From NCBI GenBank assembly GCA_019694955.1, contig JAIBAX010000038.1, positions 1-43,235 on the forward strand: a stretch of DNA of 43,235 nucleotides, given 5' to 3'. Shown one piece after another: positions 33,199 to 42,840 of the stretch. The DNA is from Chitinophagales bacterium. Lineage in GTDB: Bacteria > Bacteroidota > Bacteroidia > Chitinophagales > JADIYW01. The position numbers and the translations under genes were made by a program. The number at the start of each line of letters is the position of its first letter. Positions within the stretch are counted from its first letter, which is position 1. The notes below the pieces were generated by a model that made no database searches, was not told the DNA's origin, and was given only the letters and a program-made list of their open reading frames with translations.

Positions 33199-35790
33199 TT
33201 ATTCTTTTACAAATTTTCCTTTTCCAAAACCTACGATAGATTCTATGGTATAAAGATAAATACCATTGGAGAAGGCTTCTGTATTAAAACTAAAGAAATT
33301 ATCCTCAATAGTTTTTTGTAGTAATTGTTTCCCATTGATATCATAAATCGTGATAATGGTTGCCTGTTTTTCTGGATTGTTGAATTCAATCAAAAGCTTT
33401 TCTCGTGTTGGATTAGGATACGCTATTGAAGCGATATTTTGTTGGTGTTGGTGTTGGTTGATGCCGCTGATTACCCCAAAGATATTGCGTGTTTCGTTGG
33501 TTGTTATGGGTGTGTTGAAGTCGAAGTAGATATCTGCTTTATTGGTGAAGGTAGTGCCGATGCCAGCACCTTGTTTGGGTTGGATGCTGTACTTGATAAA
33601 GCCATGGCTCGCGGGTTCGTTGGTGGAGGAATCGGGGAGGAGGATGTCTTCAAAGAAGAATTTTACATCTCTTAATTCCCCGAAAGAAGTTTCGCAAGGA
33701 TGTGAAGTTGCCAAAATCTCGAAAGTGCTTAAATCAAAGTCGTTATCAATGGTATCTATAACCATTATATTGAAGGCAGTATCATTTCCAGTATTCTGAA
33801 AACGGATGGTATAAGTAAATGGTTTATCAGAAACTAAAGTAATGTCATCTTGCAAGGGCGTAGGTGTTACTAATTTATCATTTGGGTCGTAACTGCCCGT
33901 AACTATTTGCGTTAAGGTATCATAATTATTTATTAGATTTTGCTCAGAGGCAACATGCCCTTGAATGCGTACATTTGATGAAAGTTCCGTTCCTCTTGGC
34001 ACCAAATTTACTAATAGGTTGATGTTAATATAATATGGCTTGTTGAAGTATAAAGTGTCTAAATCCCAAAAATATGTTGAGCCATCAAATGAATCATACA
34101 TAGGCTGTACTGACTCAATGGTTAAATTTGAGTCAGGTTGGTATGCAATTGTAGCTCCTTTAGAAAAGTTGGTAGATTTGGCAATAATGGTATGCAAGGT
34201 CTGAAAACCTGGTCTAGCAGCCGCTCCGTTAAGTAGAGCGGTATAATCGAATTTTGTAGAATCATAGGATGCATTGAAATTTAAACCTTTAACAAGAATG
34301 CTACTGTCAGAAGTTATATTTACCTGATAGTTTTGTGGAGAGAAGTTAAAACTTTGTAGGTATGGTTGGATTAAATTCGATGGTTCAGGGAGAACTACGG
34401 AAAATTTATTTTCTTTTGAATAGTTAGAGTAATTGTTGGTAGTGATTTTAACATTGTAATTTGATAGTAGCATGAATTCCTGTTCTTCGGAGGTGAAAAA
34501 ACCATCATTGTCTAAATCAAATTCAATTTTACCAGATGCAATTGAAGGCTTTTCTTTGTTTTCGTAATAGAAAACCGAAAGTAACGAAGCATATGGTAAG
34601 GGGTTATAATATACATAATCCCCTAAAAAGATGAAATCTGAATCCCCGTCGTTATCTATGTCAGTTAAATGTAACTTTTCACAAGCGAAATATCCTAATT
34701 TATCTACAACATCATTTGAAATATTTATGATTTCCGAAGATTCTGATTCCGTTAAAATATTGTTTTCATTTAAAAACAATTTTAAATCTAGCACAGGGTA
34801 ATTGTCTGGATGAATAGTTGTTTTATAAGTAAAGATATCAACGAACCCATTATTATCAACATCTTTCAAAATGTGGAGCAAAGGAAAGTTAAAAAATATA
34901 CCAGATGGTAAGTCAAGTGTTACCTGATTTTCATTTTCAAAATTAAAGACAGTTTCGTTGGATTGATTTTTTTTGTAATCAATCTCAATTTGGTCATAAT
35001 ATTGATAAATAAATGCTATGTCGTCCAAACCGTCAGCGTCTATGTCTGCCACTTGAAACTCCATGCTATACATGCTAAATTTTCGAAATTTCTCATTTAT
35101 AACATGTGTGGTATCATAAATGGGGTTGGTTTTTGTCCCAATGTTTTTATAAAAATTTATTCCATAATTAGGATCGTTATAGTCGTCCACATAATAATAT
35201 TGTAGGGTGACTAAATCTAAATCGCCATCTTTATCAAAATCACCAAAATCAAAAGAGTTTAACTCCATAATACTATCGTTGTATTGATTTTCTTCAAGAG
35301 ATTGACTGCAAAGCACCTTGTAAGTTTTTAATTCTTTTATTTTATCAATATTAGTGTTTCGGAATTTATCTGAAATAATACTTATATCCTTTCCGATTAC
35401 GGTTGGTTCTATTTTAAAATAGGGCAATTTGGGTGTTCCGATATTTTCTATATAGAATAATACAATCTCTTTTTCGTGATTGTCCGGAATTGTGCTATAG
35501 CAATAAGTATATTTATAACGATAACCTCTACCAATAAAGTCTTCATCACCATCACCATCAAAGTCAACCACCCTATATTCTACTTGACGGCCTGTTTCAG
35601 TTCCCAAAAATGAATAATTTTGATGAAAGATTTCATCATTCTTCATAAATTGGAAACCTTCAAAAATGTTTTGACTATGTGCTAAATGACTCATTCCCAA
35701 GAATATCAACAGAGGCAAATTTTTAGAAATTCTTTTTATCAAATTCCGCCGAATCCGCCATTTTCTGTGGTAGTGTCTTAGTGATTTCAT
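33199..35790 (-). CDS. T9SS surface protein with FG-GAP-like Ca-binding repeats (paralogue B)
   Basis: 863 residues with the same architecture as paralogue A: leader MKSLRHYHRKWRIRRNLIKR, hydrophobic segment NLPLLIFLGMSHLAHSQ, calcium-type loops (VDFDGDGDEDFIGRG, DFDKDGDLDLVTL, DIDADGLDDIAFIY, DIDNDGDSDFIFLG, DLDNDGFFTSEEQ), a DUF11/CARDB-like domain, then the T9SS sorting domain. The last ~145 codons are almost base-identical to paralogue A, and the first ~38 bases differ by one base, while the middle is strongly diverged. It is the first gene of the pair; TATTTTTG (35810-35817) lies 20 nt before the start. Confidence 0.88.
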   Translation of the reverse strand: MKSLRHYHRKWRIRRNLIKRISKNLPLLIFLGMSHLAHSQNIFEGFQFMKNDEIFHQNYSFLGTETGRQVEYRVVDFDGDGDEDFIGRGYRYKYTYCYSTIPDNHEKEIVLFYIENIGTPKLPYFKIEPTVIGKDISIISDKFRNTNIDKIKELKTYKVLCSQSLEENQYNDSIMELNSFDFGDFDKDGDLDLVTLQYYYVDDYNDPNYGINFYKNIGTKTNPIYDTTHVINEKFRKFSMYSMEFQVADIDADGLDDIAFIYQYYDQIEIDYKKNQSNETVFNFENENQVTLDLPSGIFFNFPLLHILKDVDNNGFVDIFTYKTTIHPDNYPVLDLKLFLNENNILTESESSEIINISNDVVDKLGYFACEKLHLTDIDNDGDSDFIFLGDYVYYNPLPYASLLSVFYYENKEKPSIASGKIEFDLDNDGFFTSEEQEFMLLSNYNVKITTNNYSNYSKENKFSVVLPEPSNLIQPYLQSFNFSPQNYQVNITSDSSILVKGLNFNASYDSTKFDYTALLNGAAARPGFQTLHTIIAKSTNFSKGATIAYQPDSNLTIESVQPMYDSFDGSTYFWDLDTLYFNKPYYININLLVNLVPRGTELSSNVRIQGHVASEQNLINNYDTLTQIVTGSYDPNDKLVTPTPLQDDITLVSDKPFTYTIRFQNTGNDTAFNIMVIDTIDNDFDLSTFEILATSHPCETSFGELRDVKFFFEDILLPDSSTNEPASHGFIKYSIQPKQGAGIGTTFTNKADIYFDFNTPITTNETRNIFGVISGINQHQHQQNIASIAYPNPTREKLLIEFNNPEKQATIITIYDINGKQLLQKTIEDNFFSFNTEAFSNGIYLYTIESIVGFGKGKFVKE

Positions 35791-35809
35791 ATTATCGAAA
35801 TTATTATAT

Positions 35810-35817
35810 CAAAAATA
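35810..35817 (-). promoter_or_regulatory. Candidate -7 box for the FG-GAP gene pair
   Basis: TATTTTTG on the - strand matches TAnnTTTG exactly, 20 nt before the start at 35790. No good -33 TTG is seen at the expected spacing. Confidence 0.4.
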
Positions 35818-35886
35818 ACATAAAATAAGATCTAAGAAAAGTACATTTTTACGTTAAAATCGTAATTTTTTGTTCACTTTTCTAAT

Positions 35887-35915
35887 AAAAAAGGGAGGCG
35901 AAATATTCGCCTCCC
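35887..35915 (-). terminator. Rho-independent terminator of the 1568-residue surface protein gene
   Basis: Perfect 10-bp stem GGGAGGCGAA/TTCGCCTCCC (35893-35902 with 35906-35915) with a 3-nt loop. On the - strand it is followed by TTTTTT (35892-35887). It lies 28 nt past the stop of the gene ending at 35943. Confidence 0.9.
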
Positions 35916-35942
35916 TGTAAAAAAGTCAATGCTTTGTAAGTG

Positions 35943-38900
35943 CTAACGAATAACTTCTACCTGTTCAATATGGATAAGATTATTTTCAATATCCAGCAAT
36001 CTAACGAAATAACTTCCAGCACTGATGTTCAGGTTTAGCTCATTTCTTACATCTTTCAGATTGTCCAAAACAAGTATATCTCTACCTAAAACATCCGAAA
36101 CAACTATTTTTTGGGTGATTTCGAGCAGACTTCCTTCAATAATAAATTGACCGTTGTTAGGATTCGGATAAATGGCAATCTCATAACTATCGTTCGTGAT
36201 ATTATCCATCATTCGTGGATTATAATTCATCAAAGCACATCCCGATGTTTTTTGGAAACAATACCAAGGCGATTCACTTAATTTTCCTTCTGGACAGTAG
36301 CTGATGATTCTAAAGGCGAAACAATTTCCATATGTACTGTAATTATATTGCTTTTGATTGCCATACGTATAGTGAATAACAGAATAAGTGCCAGTGCCAT
36401 TCGGGCAACAATTTTTATGGTTCTTAATTACTTCGATACCATATTTTGTCGCCTCCGGATTTTTCTCCCACTTTAATGTAACGCTATAACTGGTGCGGGT
36501 ACAGCCAATATTTGTTGGTGGACGGCAGCATGAAACTTCATATTTCAGGTAATACATACATTTTGTATTTTTATCCGTTACGAAAGCTTCATAAATGCCC
36601 TTGCCATATACTTTTGTTGATACACCCTTAGCACCATTACTCCAAGAAATTTCAACATTCCGTTCATCTAATATTACACCAAAATCATCGGTTACATATA
36701 GTGTACCACCTTTAAGTGGATCGCAGGGGTCGCAGTTTAGATCATCACTCAAACATGCTGCAATTCTGGGACTCAGCCTGCAACTAGTATCACATACTTC
36801 GGGATGACACCTACCACCGCAGGTAAGAATTCCGCGACAAGAGTCAGCGAAGCACGAATCAGGGCTGCTCACATCTTGAATCCTAAATTCTACCTGATAA
36901 ATGAGTTTGTTACTTTTGATTTTTAAGTAAATATCATTCATGCCGGGTTGAAGTGTGAACATTGGGTTATGTATCCAAATGTTTTGTGCAGGGCCACCCG
37001 GAGGTAATAGCGGATTGTACCAAGAGCCAGGCAATAAGAAGGCTTTTCCTTGACTGCCTGCCGGACCATCGTAGAATACTTTAACATACAGTTCCACCAC
37101 ATAAATGCCATTTTCGGTATGGTTGGGGAAGCTACCTACGGTAACATCTACGATGTCTAAAGTACAATTGCAAATCGGAAGATTTTTAGCATCCCAAAAC
37201 GAGCAATAGTTGACAAAAGCTTCTCCTATGGAGAACTGTGTTTCACCTGGATTTGGTAAGAAGTCAAACTCAATAATTTGTCCATCAGAAACAGAATCCG
37301 GTAGTGAGCCAATGATAGTGCCGTTAATATCTTCCATTTTGAAAGGTACTTTGGTACTTAACTTCGTTGTCGCTTTTAGCTTCACACGATATACATATTG
37401 ACCGTTTTGTACCAACTTACAAGCAATATCAAGGATGTCGAGCGAAATGCTATCGCAAGGTGGACATGGCTTCAAAGTAATGGAGTCAACTATAGAACAA
37501 CCATCAGGGAAGTTACCAAAGGCAAAACGCACCGTAGCACTATCCACATCAGTAGATCCTCCATAACTAATCATTTGTTCGATACAATTATGGCCTTGGT
37601 TAATGACCGGATCTGGGAATACATTCGCCTGAAAGAAATCCGGCGAGTTTAATAGATGAAAATCCCAAATGCCCGGTTTTCCATTGTAATCAAAACATAG
37701 GGTAAGTATTATCTTTCCATCCAAACAAGGTGGATAATAGGAAAGCGTATAATTGGATAATTCGCAGCCACATTCAGGCACTGAACCACAAATTTTACTA
37801 TTGATATACGGTGTTCCAGTGGAAGTAAATTTCCATACTTTAATATTCATTTCGGCATAACTGCTGTTATCATCATTGTCCCAATAGGTAAAATTAAATT
37901 GCTTCCATTTATTGGCATTGGAACTTGTTGACTGTTTGGAGGTTGGAGCAAAAATTCCTGTGGTAGAAGCTGTAACTTGATAAAAATATTGGGCTGAGGC
38001 ATTGGCATAAAAGGAGGCATATACTTTGTATTTCCATTTTCCTTTAGTGGTATCATAACCAGCACAAACAATACTATCCAACCTTAATTTATCGGTATTA
38101 CAAGTATCGCAAAAGGATAAGGAGTCGGAGATAATGGCTTCACAAATTTCATTCCCATTGGTTATGGTTATTTTAAAAGAGGCAAATATCTTTCCGGGTG
38201 GTGGTGGGTTAGGACCAGAATAGTTTATATCAAAAAACAGGTCATTCACACCATCTAGAATAAAGTTTGGCTGAATATTGTTGACTGAAAAGGGTGTATT
38301 TCCTTCGGCGCTTACTGTTAAGGAAGGATTACCACTGGTGTATCCATAGAAGTATTGCAGTTTTACGGTATTTGTATTAATGAGGTTATAGCAATCTGGG
38401 AATTTAAAGTTAAAGATTGTAAGTTCACAATTCGAAGTAGCAGGAATATCACAACAGATAGTATCTAATAGCTCATTGCCGATGAAGCCATAAAAACAGG
38501 CTTCCTCGCTAGATGGATCATTCGGAATAAATATTCCTGTTAGCGTGTTTAAACCGTATTGAAGTGGAGGACCGCCTTGCCATGTTATAGACCCATTTAG
38601 GGCAAATATTTTATAGTTACTTTCTGGTAGAGGGTTATTGGAAAGTACATTTATGGTTATAAGTACTTGATTCGGATTATTTGGGTCAATCATCGTATTT
38701 CCACACCAAATAATGTCGTTAAAGTTGCAAGAGTCGGCGCATACTTTTATGGTATCCGCTATATAGCAGGATAAGCTGTCATAAAAATGTCGATATTCAA
38801 AGAGATAACATTTCCCGGGGTTCAATCCTGATATTTTTGGATTTTGGATGGTTTTATCAGAAAAAGTTATTGGTGGTAAATTGTCTATCTGTCGCCACCT

Positions 38901-40649
38901 GATTTGTGTTTGTGTATTACATGGGAGAGAGCCTGAAAGCTGGAAGGGTTGGTTGACAAAACAAAAATTGGCATCTGTTCCAGCGCTATTTGCACATGGG
39001 GGAGATAAAACTATAATGCAAAAATCCGCTGAATCGATACAAGTAGCACCATTTACAAACTTAGTAACAATCGCTCTAAACTTAAAAGTATCGTTACATA
39101 AATAATAGGTAGCATTTAGATTGAATAGTGTTTGATTGATAGTGAAATAGTTATCACAGGCAGGTTTATCCACAACTCTGATCATTATAGAGCCAGAATA
39201 GGTGATAAGCTTTCTGAAAGATATCGGGTCATTGGTGCAAAGATTAGTTCTATCTTTTACTTTTAAATATGGACCTAATTCGATGGTAAATGCTTTTGAA
39301 GAACAACAATTTAAGCCAATTTTTGTGCCATTGCAAATGAAAGAATCTGCCATTCCACAGTAGTATCCATAGAAAGATATCGTTTCATTTACATTAAAAA
39401 TGGAATAATCAATTTTAATAATTGCATCTCCGTTAGAATTAAAATAATAGGAAGCACCTGAAGGCATATAAGGATTCCAGGTAATATCACCGGGACTTAG
39501 CGTAATGGGAATTAAATTAGAACCACATCCTCTATCACCACGACCAGCACTATATAGATCTTCATATTTAATAATAATAGAGTCTGGACTTTCATCGCAG
39601 AAAATATAATTAAAACCACCTGTAAGAACTGTATCCGGTGAGGGATAAATGTAAATCCCAATTGTGTCGCAACTGTTTTCACAAAGTTGACTATATGTGT
39701 GGCAATTGACAATTTTATAATAACCGGCATGAGGTGTTCTAAAATCTGCATAATTTTGCGTTGTTGAAGGAATAAGGGTGACTAAATTCAAAATATTATT
39801 TCCACTACAATCTTTGGCTTCTATGACATGCCATTGTGTTTGAATATTTACAGTACCTTGTTTACACCCAGGATAATTTCCTTTAAGAATGATTTGAAAC
39901 TTGCCGTTACATGAATCGATACAGTATGCATTATTATTGTAGTAGTTTGTAATTTTTGCTTTTGTTTGATGGATAAGGCTAATTTCTACTGTATCGTATT
40001 TTTCACAAGTACCATCTCGTAACGTATATTTTAGCTTAATCTTTTCGCAGTTCTTATTTAGATTATAGCTTTGCGGATAAGGTTTGGCAGTAATAGTAAG
40101 GTTTGGTTGATTCAAGTTGGAAGGAATGATAACATACGGGTTTTCTGTTTGAGATATTTGAAGAATTTCCCAAAAAGACGATTGATTCGGTCCGGGTGGT
40201 GTGCCATTAAGGGTAATGGAATTACAGCCAATTTGGTCGGAACCTGCCGAAACATTGAAATTATAGTTGCCTACATAAACCGAAACGGTATCCATTATTA
40301 AAGTATCATTGCAAAGTGCCGATATTTTAAACCAGTATGTTCCAGTATTTGAAAATTGCACGGGTGTTATCCATTGGTTTGGAAATAGAATATTTGCTTG
40401 TAATCCTAGCGGATTTGTTGTTATGAGTTCCCAAAAAGGAATGCCAATATTGCCACCAGAAGTTGTTCCGAAAGACCCTTTTAGTGAAAACGTATCACCA
40501 AGGCAAATTTTTGCATCTCCACCAGCATTAATGGTACATGGTGCTACTGTGGGATCTGAATGTTCACTGCCATCACCGCCAATAGATGATTGGGTATAAG
40601 CGGTTTGGAGAAATAGTACTGTAAGAATGAATAAGTAAATTTTTTTCAT
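35943..40649 (-). CDS. Large cysteine-rich T9SS surface protein
   Basis: 1568 residues. Signal peptide MKKIYLFILTVLFLQTAYTQ. The body is built of Ig/PKD-like modules opened by short motifs such as NAGGDAKICLGDTFSL, VSAGSDQIGCNSITLNG and SAGTDANFCFVNQPFQLSGS. Cysteines are frequent throughout, with a dense cluster near residues 1330-1380 (CGGRCHPEVCDTSCRLSP). A fibronectin-III-like domain (SVTLKWEKNPEATKYGIEVI) precedes the C-terminal type A sorting domain (IAIYPNPNNGQFIIEG...AGSYFVRLLD). It is probably a surface adhesin or filament-like protein displayed through T9SS and stabilised by disulphides. Monocistronic, with its own promoter and terminator. Confidence 0.88.
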   Translation of the reverse strand: MKKIYLFILTVLFLQTAYTQSSIGGDGSEHSDPTVAPCTINAGGDAKICLGDTFSLKGSFGTTSGGNIGIPFWELITTNPLGLQANILFPNQWITPVQFSNTGTYWFKISALCNDTLIMDTVSVYVGNYNFNVSAGSDQIGCNSITLNGTPPGPNQSSFWEILQISQTENPYVIIPSNLNQPNLTITAKPYPQSYNLNKNCEKIKLKYTLRDGTCEKYDTVEISLIHQTKAKITNYYNNNAYCIDSCNGKFQIILKGNYPGCKQGTVNIQTQWHVIEAKDCSGNNILNLVTLIPSTTQNYADFRTPHAGYYKIVNCHTYSQLCENSCDTIGIYIYPSPDTVLTGGFNYIFCDESPDSIIIKYEDLYSAGRGDRGCGSNLIPITLSPGDITWNPYMPSGASYYFNSNGDAIIKIDYSIFNVNETISFYGYYCGMADSFICNGTKIGLNCCSSKAFTIELGPYLKVKDRTNLCTNDPISFRKLITYSGSIMIRVVDKPACDNYFTINQTLFNLNATYYLCNDTFKFRAIVTKFVNGATCIDSADFCIIVLSPPCANSAGTDANFCFVNQPFQLSGSLPCNTQTQIRWRQIDNLPPITFSDKTIQNPKISGLNPGKCYLFEYRHFYDSLSCYIADTIKVCADSCNFNDIIWCGNTMIDPNNPNQVLITINVLSNNPLPESNYKIFALNGSITWQGGPPLQYGLNTLTGIFIPNDPSSEEACFYGFIGNELLDTICCDIPATSNCELTIFNFKFPDCYNLINTNTVKLQYFYGYTSGNPSLTVSAEGNTPFSVNNIQPNFILDGVNDLFFDINYSGPNPPPPGKIFASFKITITNGNEICEAIISDSLSFCDTCNTDKLRLDSIVCAGYDTTKGKWKYKVYASFYANASAQYFYQVTASTTGIFAPTSKQSTSSNANKWKQFNFTYWDNDDNSSYAEMNIKVWKFTSTGTPYINSKICGSVPECGCELSNYTLSYYPPCLDGKIILTLCFDYNGKPGIWDFHLLNSPDFFQANVFPDPVINQGHNCIEQMISYGGSTDVDSATVRFAFGNFPDGCSIVDSITLKPCPPCDSISLDILDIACKLVQNGQYVYRVKLKATTKLSTKVPFKMEDINGTIIGSLPDSVSDGQIIEFDFLPNPGETQFSIGEAFVNYCSFWDAKNLPICNCTLDIVDVTVGSFPNHTENGIYVVELYVKVFYDGPAGSQGKAFLLPGSWYNPLLPPGGPAQNIWIHNPMFTLQPGMNDIYLKIKSNKLIYQVEFRIQDVSSPDSCFADSCRGILTCGGRCHPEVCDTSCRLSPRIAACLSDDLNCDPCDPLKGGTLYVTDDFGVILDERNVEISWSNGAKGVSTKVYGKGIYEAFVTDKNTKCMYYLKYEVSCCRPPTNIGCTRTSYSVTLKWEKNPEATKYGIEVIKNHKNCCPNGTGTYSVIHYTYGNQKQYNYSTYGNCFAFRIISYCPEGKLSESPWYCFQKTSGCALMNYNPRMMDNITNDSYEIAIYPNPNNGQFIIEGSLLEITQKIVVSDVLGRDILVLDNLKDVRNELNLNISAGSYFVRLLDIENNLIHIEQVEVIR

Positions 40650-40777
40650 AGTTAGTTAGTTTTGGTTTCAGAAAATAAGTTCCCCTTTGAAATACCTAGG
40701 TATTCTAACATATGAGTGGCTAAATTAGGTAGTTGTGAAGTGTATCAATTCATCATAAGCGCCTATTTTTGTTTAAC

Positions 40778-40808
40778 CAAATATAGTTAAAAAAATGTTA
40801 ATGCGCAA
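40778..40808 (-). promoter_or_regulatory. Promoter of the large surface protein gene
   Basis: -7 box TATATTTG (40778-40785 on the - strand), an exact TAnnTTTG match, and -33 TTG (40806-40808) 20 nt upstream. It leaves a leader of about 130 nt before the start at 40649. Confidence 0.6.
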
Positions 40809-40837
40809 CCAATGATTAGGATGACTAATTAAGATTT

Positions 40838-42028
40838 TTAGTAATTACGTGCTTTTTCTTCAGTATCCTCCGGCCAAATATGCTGGGTATAATCTTTTAT
40901 CTCATTATAAACGGTATCTCTTTCTATGGGTTGCCTTCCAATGGCTAAAATAAGTTTACAGAGTTCTCTTGTCGAAAGGCTGGGGTTTTGTTCTTCGGCA
41001 CCTGCCATGGCGTATATTTTTGTGCTATCATCAATAGTGCCATCGATGTCATTGACGCCAAAGTTGAGGCTTAGTTGTGCCGTATTTCTGCCAATCATCG
41101 GCCAATAGGCTTTAATATGGTCAAAATTATCCATATAAATTCTGCTTACAGCATAGTTTTTTAAGTCTTCAATAACGCTGACCTCAGCAATATCTGACAT
41201 TTGGTTGTCTTTATTCCTAAACTTTAATGGAATGAAGGTGTTAAATCCACCGGTTTTATCCTGTAAATTCCGTAGCCTTTCCATATGGTCGATGCGGTGT
41301 TCATACTGTTCGATATGTCCATAAAGCATGGTCGCATTTGATGGCATACCCAAACTATGTGCTGTTTCATGGATTTCGAGCCATTGCGAGCTGGTACACT
41401 TATCTGCACAAATTTTTTCTCTAATGGTTTCGTCAAAGATTTCTGCACCACCGCCAGGCAAAGAACTTTGCCCACAATCTTTAAGGTATTGCAAGCCTTC
41501 GCGATAGCTCATTTTCGCTTTTCTACACATATACTCCAATTCTACGGCAGTGAAAGCTTTAACATGCAATGCTGGTTTTATTTTCTTTATTTCTTTGATT
41601 AAATCACCGAAGAAATGTATGCCCATCTTTGGATGAACACCGCCAACAATATGCACTTCAGTGACCGCTTCATCTTGATAATTCCGGACGATGTCCAACA
41701 TTTGCTCCATAGTGTATTCCCATCCTTCCTGTTTGTGTTTTAACAAGCGGGAGTATGAACAGAATTTACAATCGAACACACAAATATTCGTAGGTTCAAT
41801 ATGAAAGTTTCTGTTGAAATATGTTCTGTCGCCATGTTTTTTATTTCTGATAAAATTCGCTAGAGCACCCAAGAAACCGAGTTCTCCTTCACGGAAAAGT
41901 AAGGTGCCTTCACTTTGATTGATGCGCTCTCCGCTAATCACTTTTTGTGCAATTCTTTTTAGGTCACCTGAGAGCGTTAAGTGTTGCATTAGGTCTTTAA
42001 TATGCGGAGGATGTGATACTTGAATCAT
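40838..42028 (-). CDS. mqnE: Aminofutalosine synthase MqnE
   Basis: 396 residues. A radical SAM enzyme with the cluster motif CVFDCKFC (C83, C87, C90) after FNRNFHIEPTNI, and the family sequences EVHIVGGVHPKMGIHFFGDL, LPGGGAEIFDETIREKICAD, KCTSSQWLEIHETAHSLGMP, SNATMLYGHIEQYEHRIDHM and GGFNTFIPLKFRN. MqnE makes aminofutalosine in the futalosine route to menaquinone, the main respiratory quinone in this phylum; the motifs fit MqnE better than the related MqnC. A -7 box TAATTTTG (42045-42052) lies 16 nt before the ATG, so the leader is short. No other mqn gene is in the window. Confidence 0.93.
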   Translation of the reverse strand: MIQVSHPPHIKDLMQHLTLSGDLKRIAQKVISGERINQSEGTLLFREGELGFLGALANFIRNKKHGDRTYFNRNFHIEPTNICVFDCKFCSYSRLLKHKQEGWEYTMEQMLDIVRNYQDEAVTEVHIVGGVHPKMGIHFFGDLIKEIKKIKPALHVKAFTAVELEYMCRKAKMSYREGLQYLKDCGQSSLPGGGAEIFDETIREKICADKCTSSQWLEIHETAHSLGMPSNATMLYGHIEQYEHRIDHMERLRNLQDKTGGFNTFIPLKFRNKDNQMSDIAEVSVIEDLKNYAVSRIYMDNFDHIKAYWPMIGRNTAQLSLNFGVNDIDGTIDDSTKIYAMAGAEEQNPSLSTRELCKLILAIGRQPIERDTVYNEIKDYTQHIWPEDTEEKARNY

Positions 42029-42044
42029 GGCAAAAATTGTGTTG

Positions 42045-42052
42045 CAAAATTA
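42045..42052 (-). promoter_or_regulatory. Candidate -7 box of mqnE
   Basis: TAATTTTG on the - strand, exact TAnnTTTG, 16 nt before the start codon. A possible -33 TTG (42075-42077) is 22 nt upstream, slightly long. Confidence 0.5.
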
Positions 42053-42128
42053 CAATTAGCTGGGGAGAAAGGAGCAATATCACTATTAAAAAATAATTTT
42101 GTTTCATGTCAAAGACATAAGAAAGTGT

Positions 42129-42159
42129 AATTGGAGGACGCAAATTGCGACCTCCAATT
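42129..42159 (-). terminator. Stem-loop after the ORF6N gene
   Basis: Stem AATTGGAGG/CCTCCAATT (42129-42137 with 42151-42159), one mismatch, then CGC/GCG and a 5-nt loop. It is 10 nt past the ORF6N stop on the - strand. The following sequence is only moderately T-rich, so this is a probable rather than strong terminator. Confidence 0.6.
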
Positions 42160-42168
42160 TTATGTATA

Positions 42169-42696
42169 TCACCCATTTTGTTTGAATCCAATAGGTGTTC
42201 TTTCTGTTTTGGGCTCTTCAATTAATTGGCGCAGGGTTTGAAATATTAACCGTATCTGTTTGCTGTTTTTGTTTGTTTTACGCTCAAGTTCTTCTAATTT
42301 TAAAACCATTTCTTTATTTGTTATCAAAAAGCTTCGCATTTTAGAGAATATTCTGATAATTTTTATATTAACAGCAATGGCTCTTTCACTGCTTAATACA
42401 CAAGAGAGCATTGTAACTCCTTGTTCGGTAAAGCAAAATGGTGGGTGACGTAAACCGCGTTTATCTTGGTGTTGTAACTTATTTTCATTTCTCCATAGCT
42501 CAAATTCATCTTTGGTCATTTCAAACATAAAGTCTTCAGGGAATCTGTTGAGGTTTCTTCTTACGGCTTCTTTGAGTCGTTTTGTTTCTACGCCATACAA
42601 ATCTGCTAAATCTCTGTCAATCATTACTTTTTCGCCCCTGATGCAATAGATTCGGTTCATGATTACTTCCTCGGGCATTGTCGTTAGTACTTCCAT
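42169..42696 (-). CDS. ORF6N domain-containing protein
   Basis: 175 residues. N-terminal ORF6N domain: VIMNRIYCIRGEKVMIDRDL, ADLYGVETKRLKEAVRRNLN, RFPEDFMFEMTKDEFELWRN, then FCFTEQGVTMLSCVLSSERA and a C-terminal helical, coiled-coil-prone tail (NKEMVLKLEELERKTNKNSK). The domain is of phage/KilA-N-associated origin and probably DNA binding; the family is widespread on bacterial chromosomes and its role is unknown. The start ATG 42696 gives the usual MEVLTTMPEEVI-type opening. It is the last bacterial gene before the eukaryotic-looking right end. Confidence 0.88.
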   Translation of the reverse strand: MEVLTTMPEEVIMNRIYCIRGEKVMIDRDLADLYGVETKRLKEAVRRNLNRFPEDFMFEMTKDEFELWRNENKLQHQDKRGLRHPPFCFTEQGVTMLSCVLSSERAIAVNIKIIRIFSKMRSFLITNKEMVLKLEELERKTNKNSKQIRLIFQTLRQLIEEPKTERTPIGFKQNG

Positions 42697-42840
42697 TTTT
42701 AATTGTTTTTAGTGAATAATAATTTTTCAGTGTTATATCTCTATATATAAAGAGACATAAACAGTAAAAATTCCACGAAAATGTGATAACTTTTTTTCTC
42801 AAATAAGTAAATTCAAGTTAGCTAGCTAATTTATACTAAC

